Below, piece after piece: positions 1 through 11,622 of a stretch of 64,000 nt of DNA; positions within the stretch are counted from its first letter, which is position 1, and every line of letters starts with the position of its first letter. Source of the DNA: Rhexocercosporidium sp. MPI-PUGE-AT-0058 (Eukaryota > Ascomycota > Leotiomycetes > Helotiales). The stretch lies in assembly GCA_020746875.1 (NCBI GenBank), contig JAGTJL010000005.1:2232001-2296000 (forward strand). The letters run 5' to 3'. The position numbers and the translations under genes are program-made. Under the pieces are notes generated by a model that saw nothing but the letters and a program-made list of their open reading frames with translations, was not told the origin of the DNA and searched no databases.

Positions 1-69
1 TCGTGAGCTGAAATATGAATTGCGCGACGGTTAACAGTTGGCAGTTGGCATATTAAGTTCCATCCATCC

Positions 70-103
<34 letters not shown>

Positions 104-665
104 TAAACAAGCTGCAGGAGAGAATAAGCGAGATAGATAGATATGTCAATGAAGAAGTTCATGCAGCTGTGCTGTTTATCATTCAACTACAGCTTGCAAC
201 ACTCTACTGTTTACTATTCTCTAGTCCTCAGCTGTTCGTCAACTCTCACAGTTTCTATACACAATCCATCTCAACCACCCAAAACAAGCCTGTGAGTAGG
301 TAATAGCAAGCGATAGAAAGCTTAGCCGGAGCAAGCCTCATACACAACATCTACTCATCCATTGACCAACAAAGGAAAACAAACTACCATCCCATCCGTA
401 TAAACGCCACATCACCCCTCCCATAATCCGGGAGTTGCAGCAGTCCAAACAAATCAAATATGCGCCCCAGTCCGACCCGTCTGTCCCTTCGAACCCAAGA
501 ACGCCAGTCCGATCCAGTTTCCAAACACATGCGCCGCGCTAATTAGGTAGGTGTGTTGTTTTCGTGCCAGTTCCGGTTCCACGTCCAGTGTGTGTTCTTC
601 CAAATCCAAATCCAGATCTTCTTTGGTTTCCGGTCGGTATTGTGAACTGTACTGGGTGCAGAATA
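1..665. other. Non-coding flank with AAGC repeat
   Basis: No convincing coding sequence is seen. The stretch probably contains the 3' UTR of the apyrase gene, which is transcribed leftwards and ends at 666. It includes a pure AAGC tetranucleotide microsatellite at about 70-103. Confidence 0.6.
70..103. repeat. (AAGC)n microsatellite
   Basis: About eight tandem copies of the tetranucleotide AAGC are read directly. It is a simple repeat without spacers, downstream of the apyrase gene. Confidence 0.9.
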
Positions 666-2844
666 TTAAACCTCCTCTAAAGGCATCATTAAAGGACTTT
701 TCATCCTCGTCGGACTTGCAGCCCTACTCCTTCTCCCCGCACCCAACATCTGCATGTTCGGGCCCAAGCGCTCCCGACTCTCCGTTCGGACCACCAAGCC
801 TGCTCTATCGAAGGCATTGACTGTGCCTACATGATTCAGTCCCAACCCTACAACTTCGGTAGGCGCATTCTCGAAGTAATTGGCCGAGTCGAAGCTCACC
901 ACGTTCATCTTTGGTGTGGCTAGACCGGAAGTCCGTCCGATGCGCGACCCGCCACTACCACTGCTATCGGAGTGTTCGTTGTCGTCAGAATCCACATCCC
1001 CGAGTTCGAATTCGTTGGCAGCTTCGCCGTCTTCAAGGACTCGCTCGTAGTTGGCTGAGCTGCGGCCGAATAGCTTGCTGGAACTGAAGAAGCCACGCCC
1101 ACCTTTACGAGGACTGCCCGGTCGTCCCTTACGGCGAAGATTGTTGAATCCTCTGTATACTCTCATGCGTCTGTCGCGTTTCCGGAAGATGAACCCGATG
1201 AGGATGAGGATAAACATGAAGAGGACGAAGCTAGGTGTCGTCTGTGAATGGACTGTTTCGGATATCTCCTCCGCGGCTTCTGTCCATGTATCTTCTTCAC
1301 CAACGGGAATGGGGTTGGAATTCGAGCCTGCTTCTTGGAAGTCGTCTGTTCTCAGATTGCTGCCGAATCCTACTAGTCCAGCATTTGCTGTCGATGGCGG
1401 TATTTGGCCCGAAGCGTAGAGTACCATCTTCCCAAGCGTCCAACTCACTTCCATCCCACCAATTGTATTCACTGCTTGGAATGGATCCAGGAACCCCTTG
1501 TCCTTTGCATGGACGGCCACTTCCTTGGTACTGTTGTATCCAGCACCTGACCCCTTCTCAATTCCCGCTCTCGGTATGCCAATGCCTTCGTGGAGAACGT
1601 TGATTAACCATGATGCTTTGAAACACACTTCCTGTGCAGTCTTCGCATCAACCTTCTTACCCCATTTCCCTGCAGCAACATCGTCCTCAATATCGTGCCA
1701 TTCCTCACTGCAGAACTCCTTAACCAAGGCCTGGTACGCAGTGAAATCGTAAGCCGCATCCTTGTGAGCCATTTCGAAGATCTCATGGGTAGTATGCCAG
1801 TATTCAGAGACCCCAACGAAGTGATTGACATCGAAGTCAATGGCCGGTACATGCTGCCCGTGAAGCAAGCACGGTAGATCCGCGCATGGAGCATCTTTGT
1901 CGAGTAGAGGATATGTTTGTCTCAGACATTCGTCGAAGCGTCCAGTTCCAACCAGAACAGGGTCTTTGCTATCAGTGCCGTCACTGATCTGACCGTGCAA
2001 AGTGGTCTTCAATCCTGATGGCAAGCATGGATCTGGGAGTTCATGCGCTGCTTTCGTGTACGTCGCATCCATCAAAGCATCCACGTATCGCTCTCTTGCT
2101 TGGTTCACACCGAATCCCAGCCAAGTGGTCGTGAAGACCTTGTATTCGGCTGATTGCCCATTCAAAGTCCGCATTCGTAGTAATTTGAGGTCGTTCGCGT
2201 GCTTCTCAGCTTCTGTAGCATTAGGGGCGAATGCAATCTGTGCTGACGCGCCGCCCATATCCAGGAATCCATAGGTATGGTGGCCTTTCCCATGATTGTG
2301 ATGATCTGGTGAATCAAAGCCTCCAAGCAAGTAATTCGCTGCAATCCACCCATACAAGCCCTCAGTCTCTCCCGGAATCACCTGGATGTGCAAGTCGCAA
2401 TCTGGCAACGAGAAATCGGTATTGGCCCGAGCATAAGAGCAGATCTCATTCAGCAGAGCCTTCTGTTGTAATGGCTCCAACAATCGGACACCCGCAGTCG
2501 CCATCAAGAATATGGGTGTATCCTTGACCTGATCCTCAGGAATTATGTTCAGAGCATGGTCGAGTAGCTCCTTCAAATGTTCCGGACCAACATCACTCGG
2601 CCTGTCACCGAACGTGGACACTCCCGGCTTGATTTTTTTGGTAGACTTCGTTTTTATCTTCGGCAGGCTCTGCAGGTCCTCGGGGTCGGCCTTGTGTATT
2701 GCTTTGGCTGCATTGAGCCATCTGTAGATGTAGACTCGAGTTCCTGACGAACCCGCGTCCAGGATAACGCCCCATCGCCCTGGGAAGTGGTCAGCATGGG
2801 GAGGGAAGGCAGCGGCAGCAGCATCGCGACGTACATTTACCCAT
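666..2844 (-). CDS. YND1: Golgi apyrase (GDA1/CD39 nucleoside phosphatase), Ynd1-like
   Basis: Predicted to hydrolyse nucleoside di- and triphosphates in the Golgi lumen, supporting glycosylation by removing GDP/UDP. Exons (minus strand) are 2841-2844 and 666-2779, giving about 705 aa. The apyrase conserved regions are visible: VILDAGSSGTR near the N-terminus, then MATAGVR, YGWIAANYLLG and LDMGGASAQIAF, with a later GGMEVSW segment. One hydrophobic helix at about residues 516-535 (PSFVLFMFILILIGFIF) is followed by a basic cytosolic tail of about 170 aa. This fits the single C-terminal anchor of the yeast Ynd1 class. The start was chosen because ATGG followed by a 61-nt GTAAAT...CCCAG intron (2780-2840) splices in frame to a MGRWGVILDAG N-terminus. 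Family assignment is firm; the tiny first coding exon is a prediction. Confidence 0.9.
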
Positions 2845-5800
2845 GAGGATGGCGAGATGTTTGTATTCGAGTGTGAGGTGGAGATTGCGATGTGAGGAAG
2901 CCTTTCAATTGTGGGCGACTCAAGAATGGACTGCGGTGGATAATGGCGAAGGCATTGATCGCAGGGGGCAACGGTCTTCAGTCACTCCAGGACGGACGGG
3001 AAAACGAATGTGGGTGTCAAGGACAGCTGAAAGACAATGGATAAACAGAGTGAGTCTCGAGACTTCGACGCCTGCCTTGAATTGACCGAGGTGAAAATGG
3101 ATTCGAGGAGTGAACGAATGTGGTGAAGAGAAGAGACCAGAAGTGTAGAGTTGGTAGGATGAGGTAAGGTTGGTCGAAGTGTAGAGCAGGGCAGGGTAGG
3201 AGAAAGATTACAGCGGCGTACGAATCTCCTGGACTAAGATAACAGCAGGGCTACGTCCCGATCTGGCCTAGCGGGGAATGGTAGCGTCGGGAGGATGGTG
3301 GAAGGCCGAGAGTATGAAATAATTCTGGACGACAAGTGGCCCGACGGGAGAGGCGTGGAGAATTCCATCAGATGTGTGGGATGTGATTGGGTGAGGGTGT
3401 CGGGATTGGCTTTGGTGAGTGGTCGCTATTTTAGGGGAGGCGAGGGAAGACGAGGGAAGGAGGGAAGACGACGCGGCTGAATAATCAATCGATCGCGGGT
3501 TTTACCACCAGTTGCTTTACGAGAAATTCAACACTCCGAGTCCAGATCACGAAGTCTGCAGCTGGAGCCTCGTATCAGTGGTGGACAATGAGATGCATTT
3601 TCCCTTCCTTCAGTATCACCAGATCATGAGCATGATGATCTCATGTTTGTCTGCGTACTATCTCTAGTTTCCAGTAGATGTTGGTCTATATCAAAGCTCG
3701 AGTCCTGTTACAGTGGAGAGCCCATGGGGGAGACCCGAGCTGATGTGGGGCTTGGAGATGTTTATGTGAAGCGGCCGGTTGCATATATTCGGTGGTGATA
3801 AGTATCACGAATATCATACTTTGTAGGAACCTTCACTCCTAGAAGATCGTATGGAGACTTTGTACCGTCGTAATATATTTGCATGTCCCTTAATGCGTAT
3901 CCAGTGCAAACTTCCATCCGAATCATCCCTCTTGTCTCTCGTGTCTTTTGTTGCTGCCCCTGCCCCTCTCCTCTCCTCTCCTCTCTCCCCACTAACATCT
4001 CGAAGCAACGAGTCAACAAGTAAGTAGCATGTGAACGGCCCTGTCCTCGTCCTCTCTCCTGCAGCTAACTTTCCCTACATCAAAACATCGATGCACATCC
4101 CACCATTAGCGGGACAACACGACGCCCCATCCTATCAAAACACTGCACTACAACACGAACTCTGCCTCGCCTCTCCATCCACCCACTCCATGCATTTCCA
4201 TCCTCTCACGCTCAGCACCAAGCTCAGCGCAGGATCAACCACGCCGCTTTGGCACTGCATCACCTTCCATTGAAGTACTAAGATCTCACCAAGAACGAAC
4301 CACGAGTACGAGTATCACCGTCCACCAATCCTCTCTCCCACCAAACCCCAACAGCCTCACCACACTTACGAGTCTACGTTTCGCATCCCAGAGGCTCTGT
4401 CTCGTCGCGATGAAGAGGGATGCGATTTGCAATCTTTTGATACCGGTACTCTTCTGGCGTCGACTGACAAGGGCTTGGATGGTGGGAAATCAAGGATGAC
4501 AGCTCCCACTACTGCAGCAGATAGACTTGCCAAGGCTTGGGTGGATGGCAAGGCGTTCATTCGTACTTGCGTACTTTGTAAGTTTGCCAAATATCTCAAT
4601 TCGCGATTTTCATTTTTCATTTTTCAATGATCTGGCTATTTGAAGATCGCATTGGATTTGGATTGGATGTTCATTTCACTTACTCTTATTCTTGCGGTTG
4701 AATGCCTCTGTTCGTCTTTCTTCGAGACCATCAAGTTTTCTCCCTTCCTCTTCCCTCCCTCCATCCTTCCATTCCCACCAAGCCCACCACCACCTATCCT
4801 AAAACAACGCCACGCCCATCATCCCTTCTTTTTCTTCTCTCCTCCTCTAACATACACCTCACCTCACCTCACCTCAAACATTGAATAACCGCCTCCCTCC
4901 TTCCTATCCACCCGCAGAAAGATAAATGTAAAATGCCCCCCTCCTCTCACCACCCAAAAAAAACATGACATCACCTCCCCACCCCTCCAAACTCTAACTT
5001 TGCCCGTGCCGGCCAAGTAAGGTATCATCCACCCGTATTCCCTCATCGCGCATCGCACCTCGACGAGCTTCCTATTCCGGAAGCTGTAAAGTAAAGTACG
5101 GTACAGTATCGCATGAAAGGAAGGTTGTTATCTATCGACGCCGCATCTTTAAGTTTGAATTTATCCCAGAAGGTAAGCGGGCTCGCGGTGGATGCAAAAA
5201 AACCGTACTAAATAGGAACCCCTCAATTTCTCATTCCTCGCTTCCCACGAAAACAGAAACTACTTGAACTCAGGGAAAGCATAGATTGGCTTCTTGTAAA
5301 CTCAATTATATTTTGTTTTGGTATTTTGTGAGGAGAGGGAAGGGGGGGAAGAAAGGGACAAGAGGGGGGCAGGAGTATGGGTGAGGAGGTATCGCATCTT
5401 CTTCTCGACATCGCTTGCAGTACAGGTCGAAGTTTTCGTTGCGTGCCAGAGGTTTGGGTGTCCGTTCAGGGTTGGTGAGTAAGTAAGCGAGGGATAGGAA
5501 AGAGTAGAGTATACATACAGACTAGATATTAACAAAAGCATGAATGAAGACTTCACAAAGAGTACAGGAAGTCAAAGTCAGAGTCAAATCAATCAATCAA
5601 TCGTCGCATTTACAAATCTACAAAAGATGATGCTGCAGTATCGCTCACTCTCCGTCCATCCGTCCGTCCATCCATTTCTCCATTCATCTAGAGCAGCCGA
5701 ACACCTATATCGCAGCGCCAGCCGAGTTTTATCACTAATAATACAACCAAGAAAAAGAGAAGTACGACAAAGTCTTTCCATTGCCCGGGAGAGACATCTG

Positions 5801-6017
5801 TTCTGTCTGTCCAGTTGTTCCATCCGGCCGCAGACTCCAAACAACGAAGGAGGAAAAGAAAGATGGACACAGAAAAATTCGAATACCAAACACCATACCA
5901 TCGCGTTGAAACATCTTGAGTATACCATCCGTGCAACGCCGTCAATATCAAGTAAGGTACCCAGGTACCCATTCCTAACTCGTTTGTTCAACCATCTATC
6001 TCAACGACGCCGGCACT
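2845..6017. other. 3.2 kb intergenic region
   Basis: This lies between the apyrase 5' end and the 3' end of the SNF2 gene, so it should hold the apyrase promoter and the SNF2 3' UTR. It has long pyrimidine- or purine-rich tracts (4740-4990, 5330-5380), TCACC repeats at about 4856-4876 and an AATC repeat at about 5585-5602. An open frame lacking an ATG at about 4270-4627 (plus) is described under findings. No confident gene is seen. Confidence 0.6.
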
Positions 6018-9000
6018 TCAGACGCCCAGTCGCTCCTTCTTCGATGGATTGAGATCCTTGAGCCTGAGCTTGATCTTGCGCTTTTTCGATGAGCCGTTCG
6101 TGTCATAATCCTCATCGATGACTAGAGGTGTATTGACACCATTGGTTTCGATCGTCGTAGCATCCGTCAACGAGCCAGCTCTGGTACTCATCTCGCGCTC
6201 CCTCGGACTGCCTCCGAATTGGTGCTCGTAGTGCGAGCGGATGCCTTCAGCAAGAGCGTTAATGACGGTCACGTTTTGGGGATTCTCCTTGAACAGATTT
6301 GTGCATGGTGGGCATTGGATGTAGTAGGCTTGTGTCTGGGCAGGGAAGTCAAGGAGCTCGTACTCCATGAGGCTGTCGCCGATGAGGGTGGTTTGCTCGA
6401 AGTCGAGACAATCTTCGCAGAAGGCTCGTTCACACCAACGACATCTGTAGAGCATGCCGCCTGCGTCCGTGGTACCTTGGTGACAATCGAAGCATTGATG
6501 TTGCGGGCAATTGAATTGCCAACCCTTGGCCTTCACCTGGTACTCCTTCTCCAAGCAGTCGAAATGGTAGGCGCGGGGACACAACTGGCAGCAGTGCAAT
6601 TCACCACCATCAATACAGATCTGGCAATGCTCCTGAGGAACAACCGGCGCTCTCTTAGCACGCTTCTGGTCTGCAAGGCGAGGATCCTTGCCAGCCATGG
6701 TGGGAATGGCCTCACCCCAAGCACAGTTCATCGACTCCTTCGAGACCGCAAAGCCATCAACCATGACAGTAGTGTTCTTACCGATCCGTCGGTCCTCCTT
6801 CTTGAAGAACTCTTGGGCAATGTCCTTGTTCGTACTATGCCTAGCGCCCTTCGACAATTTTTTACCATCGAACACAGATGACTCAACGCGCTCCATCTCA
6901 GACAACCATTTCTTCTCTGCTTCTTCATCGACTTTAGCATCGGGGACTGCATCCTTCTTGACGTTGACATCGGCGGGTTGATCCTTGCACTTAGCAACAG
7001 TGGTTTCCCAGTCCCATGAGAGCATCTCGTTGACATCAATCTCGGGTCGGGAGATAGCAGAAGCACCACGACGAACAAGAGTCATCAGTTGAGTAGTGTT
7101 CAACTGAGGCATGTTGTCATCGTCTTTTGCTGGACCTTTCTTGGACTTCTTGCCTGTGCCAAACTTTGTATGAATATCTTGCATAGCTTCGGTAACCTTG
7201 GCAGACAGGTACAGCTTTTTCTGAATTCTGCCCATCATTTGCTCTTCGACAGTTCCCTGAGAAACAAGCTTGTAAATGGTTACTGGGTTCTTTTGACCAA
7301 TTCGGTGTGCTCGAGCCTCAGCTTGGAGGGTGATCTGAGGATTCCAGTCCTGGTCGAGGAGAACAACATCAGAAGCAGTTGCAAGATTGATGCCAAGCCC
7401 ACCGGCTCTGGTAGAAATCAACATGACTCGGTAATCACTGTCCAGGTTGTTGAACTGTCGAATTCCCAGATTCCGACGAGCTCGAGCGGTCCCGCCATCA
7501 ATTCGCATTGATCTGAAGCTCGAGCCGTCACCTCCTCTTAGTGAAAGCATCTCCTCGACGAGGTCCAACATCTTGGTGAAGCCCGAGAAGATAAGGATCT
7601 TCTTCTTTTGCTTGACAACGAGTTCGTTGACTAGCTTATCCAGAACGATAAACTTGCCGGAAGCAGTGATGACATGGTCGCCACTCTGGTATGGATCTGG
7701 TTCCGCGTTGGTGATCTGGTAGGGGTGATTGCAGACCTTTCTCAATTGCATGAGCAAATTCATAAGCTTTTGCCAGTCCGATTTCTTGCCTTCGTCTTGA
7801 CTTTCCATCTGCTCACGCTGAACAGTCTGCTCCAAGATGGCTTTGGTCTCCTTCCATGCATCACTGCCGATGAGTGCATCATTCTCTAAAACAGTGAGGG
7901 CGTCTTGTTCAATCTTCATGAGCTCGGCTTCACGTTCCTCAACCAACTTCAATGACTGCATGTTTTCTTCCTCCTTGGTCTTGGCGCCCTTGAACAATTC
8001 GTCGAGAAGACCTTGGTCAGCCTTGGTGATCATTCTGGTATACCAAAAGCGCTGCATAGGACTTCGTATTGTCAGCAGACTCTGTGAACAGCGATTCGTG
8101 GAACTTACGAGAGTGGGACAAATAACAGAACTTCGGTCTTTGGTGGAAGGTTAAGATCAACCCCTGGAGAAGTTTTCATGCGCCGAAGCATGATCAGTTC
8201 TAGAAGCCGACGTGAATCATCCAGAACCGTGTTAGAGTACTGGCCTTTCGACAGGTTGAAAGACGTATCGAATAGATGATTGGTCTTGTCGATGAAAACT
8301 TCAGGGTAGAGCCAATGTAGAAGCGACCACAACTCGGAGAGGTTATTCTGAAGCGGTGTGCCGGTCAGGATCAAGCGATACTCAGCCTTGAGACCATGAA
8401 GGGCCTTAGAAGTAAGACTTGCATGGTTCTTGACCGTATGACCCTCATCTAGGACGACGTATCTCCACACAAAAGCACTCTTAAACCAGGATTGTTCAGC
8501 CTTGAAGCAGTCATAAGTCGTTACTACCACATCGACGCCGACATCATCCTCGTCCTCCGAATCAGTATCCAAAGAAATGATCTTGCCAACATTTTTGCGT
8601 GACTTCATCTTTTGCTTTGCCTGGGCAGTCAGATTGCCATACATGTCGATTTCGCCAACAACAATCTTCTTCAAGCGCTGACGTTCTCCAATGGGTCCGT
8701 GGAATCGAATCGCCTTCAATCCTGGAGCCCATCTCTTGACTTCGGACATCCAACTACTCAACACAGAAAGGGGGCAAACTACCAAGAAGGGTCGTTGTAG
8801 TCTGCCGGTACCAGTCTTTGGATCGTTTTCCTTCAGGTGCTGTATAAGAGAAATAGTCTGGAGTGTTTTGCCGAGTCCCATCTCATCACCTAAAATTCCC
8901 GACAGACCCTGGAGCTGTTAGTTACAGCCATAAAAATATAGAGAATACATACATTACGATGCAAGTACATCATGAACGACAGACCAGACAACTGGTATGG

Positions 9001-10029
9001 CTTCATTGTGGCCTTGATTCCCTTTGGCTGTTTCTCGATCTCCTTATATGGGGTGATTGTAGGAAGTTGAGCAATTTCTTCGGGGCTCATCTGTTCATGC
9101 TTCTCGACCAGCTTCTTGACATAGTTGTGTTGGGCTGGCAGAAGAGGGAGGAACAAATCCTTTTTTTCGACGAAGAATCGATTCCGGTATGCCGCAGTCT
9201 TGCTGGCGATCTCCTGTCGAATCTCACTTCTCTTACTGACCACAGGTGTGAGGTTTACACCCGCCAAATCAGCAACTGGGTCTCCTTTCTTCGGACGAGA
9301 TCTTTTGGGGGTGGTGTTTTCAATATTTTCCAGTGCCTTCAATGACATGTTCGGCTTTCGGACTCGCAGGCGTGAGCGATTTTTTGGCGCATATTCGATG
9401 GCAGTCTCATCCGCCGGCTCCACCGTGATCGTATCATTATTATCAGCCTCCAAACCAATATATTCTGGAGCCTTTTGGTTTGGCGAAGAGTTGAAGGAAG
9501 GGTACGAGGTAGAAGGCTCGGTGTACGTAGGCTGGACTCTGGCAGCCTTCTGAGGGCTACGGTTGATCTGGTCCATCTTATGCACAGTGCTTACGCCTGG
9601 CAGGAATTTCGAGAGGAGGCTTGACACAGCAGATCGAGAAGGAGGTGGCGGTTGCTCATCTGGCAAGCTATAATCTGCAAGGGTTATTGGGCGTGTGGCG
9701 GATGTTTGCTGATTTGAATTGAAGTATTCTTGGGCGGAAGGGGTGGGAGCAAAGGACTGCTGGTCGTGAAGGTGGTAGTCTTGGATTGCAGGTCGCAGAT
9801 CGAAAGATTGTTGATCGCGAAAGGAGTGCTCTTGAGGGGGAGGTCGGGAAGCGAATGGTTGTTGATCGAGCAATGTGAAGTCTTCCTGAGGAGGAGGGTG
9901 GGGAGCGAGGGGTGAGAGGCTCGACCAGGAGTTTTCTGGTACGGATGGTTGTGATTGAGAGGCGAGGAAAGATTGGTCAGGTATAGAGTATTCAGGAGGA
10001 TCATGATAGTTGTAATCGGGGGCCTGCAT
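6018..10029 (-). CDS. SNF2-family chromatin-remodelling ATPase with C-terminal PHD-type zinc fingers
   Basis: A nuclear ATP-dependent remodeller. Exons (minus strand) are 8953-10029, 8109-8908 and 6018-8061, giving about 1306 aa. The introns are 44 nt (8909-8952) and 47 nt (8062-8108); both restore the frame across conserved motifs. The first 350 residues are Pro/Gln-rich and low complexity. The helicase core follows: GDEMGLGKT (about 367-374), DEGH (about 513-516), MQRFWY in the linker, then ISTRAGGLGINLATASDV, DQDWNPQ and ARAHRIGQ in the C-terminal lobe. Near residues 1100-1190 lie two zinc-binding clusters, CQICIDGGELHCCQLCPRAYH and a second set beginning CFDCHQ. The tail is basic (KKRKIKLRLK). 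The MQ+WY linker resembles ISWI relatives, but a Mit1/Mi-2-like role is also possible. The subfamily cannot be settled by eye. It is divergent from the Clr2 gene at 11.6 kb. Confidence 0.9.
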
Positions 10030-11622
10030 CTTGAACCGAATCTAGATCTTGCGCTGGAATGAAGCCGTTGGTTGCGGCTGGAGACGAGGCCGCGAGATCA
10101 GGACAACGCGTGCGCGAAAGGAATTAAGTTGCCGGCCGGAATTTCCATTGATCCACCGAGGACGATGGGCTTAGATTTGGATATTACTATGTCTCAAGAA
10201 TGGCCTGCGATAGTGAGAGGGATGCGCAATTGCTGAATTTGTGGCGATGATGAAGCGGAAAGGGACTTGTTCAGCCAGTCAGTTTCTAATCTCACTTGCC
10301 CAATTTAGATCGCGCGCGATTCGGGTAGGGAAGCCCAGTTCCCAACTTAACGGGCAAGCAGGGTTTGATTTAGGTTTGCCCTAGAGGTAAGGTATTATAT
10401 TGGGCGTCCGTCTTTCTCGACTTGTCACAAATATTCCGCAGCAAATGATGTTTGCTTCAAATATCTTTTCACGCCCCTGTTCCGAGTCGACCGTAAATTG
10501 TGACTGATGGGGGTTAGGTCCCGCGTCGGCGCATTGGAACCAATGCTTATCTATTGGCTGTCGCTGTTCTGGTCCCTGCAGTAGTTTGCGATAAGGAATA
10601 TATAAAAAGACTCTAAATTACCCCAGATTTGAATGACGCTATGAATTTATCGAGAAGATGAGGAGATAAGGTATAAATGTAAATTCATCAATCAATCTGA
10701 AGTCGGTACTAGATTTAGTTAGATTGATTGCATTTTTAGTAAAATACTTACCTAAATACATAGGGATTAATACCTTGTTCACTAAGTTAATAAATCTTAA
10801 ACATTGATTAATTACACACCTATTCTTTAAATTACAAGTCGCCTAATGTTGCATTTTTTAAGTTCGACGGAGAACTGCAAGTTAAACAGTAAAGCAAATG
10901 TCTGAAAACCTAGAACCTTTCACGATGACATCTATCCCAGACGAGCGAACAGTAAGAAGTTGCACTGAGCTCAGGTTTTGCCGATAGACGATTTTAGTCC
11001 CTAGATCTCATGTTTTGAGCAGCTAATGTGGTTATCTCCCAGTGACATTTGGTTCACTGACATCACGTTGGAAGATAGTCTTCTGAATAATCCTAACATA
11101 CGCTTTTTCAGACTCTGCAGATAAAACTCAGGACTAGGTACTCGAGTAGCCCTCACCTACTGTACTGTACTTCGTTATCTTGGTCTATTAAATCGGTTGC
11201 GACAAATGTGCGAGCCAGGAGGGAAACCATTTGATGACGAGAGCGCTTTGAATTTTCTCTGGTGACCTTTGCGGCGTCATTCCCGTTGTCTCTTTCAAGC
11301 ACTGAATCAAAGAAGGAGCCAGCCTTGCAGGATACAATAACCAAAGGTTTCATTGCACGCATCTGCACCCCCTCCCCCGTGCTGTAATCAGGGGCTGGCG
11401 GGCTGGGTCAAGACTGTGATGCGCTCCGCATCCTTCGGGTCTACCTTCTTCCGGCGGCCGATCCAGATGCTGTCAGCTCCAGTCAACTCTCCAACATTCA
11501 GTCAACTCATGGAGACAATATCGGCAATGGCCTCTATGCGACCGTTCTGAGAAGCTGAAAGTCATCCTGCTAGTCTCAGTTTCAGCCATTTTCTCCACAT
11601 ATTCCCTTTCATACGGCCGTAC
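10030..11622. promoter_or_regulatory. Shared divergent intergenic region between SNF2 ATPase and Clr2 genes
   Basis: A 1.6 kb stretch separating two head-to-head genes, so it should carry both promoters. The central part (about 10600-10870) is markedly AT-rich, with runs such as TTAATTACACACC. A TACTGTACTGTAC motif sits near 11159-11172. No coding sequence is supported. Confidence 0.5.

Noticed and set aside
70..103. Short regular repeats suggestive of an array
   Set aside because: It is a pure tetranucleotide microsatellite with no unique spacers, so not CRISPR; the host is a fungus.
2900..2985. CDQCLR stretch upstream of the apyrase, resembling a zinc-cluster start
   Set aside because: Only one Cys pair, no basic CX2CX6C pattern, and an upstream stop; explained as 5' non-coding sequence.
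5540..6052. 170-codon plus-strand open frame
   Set aside because: Low-complexity His/Ser/Arg composition in the 3' region of the SNF2 gene; no motif or splice logic.
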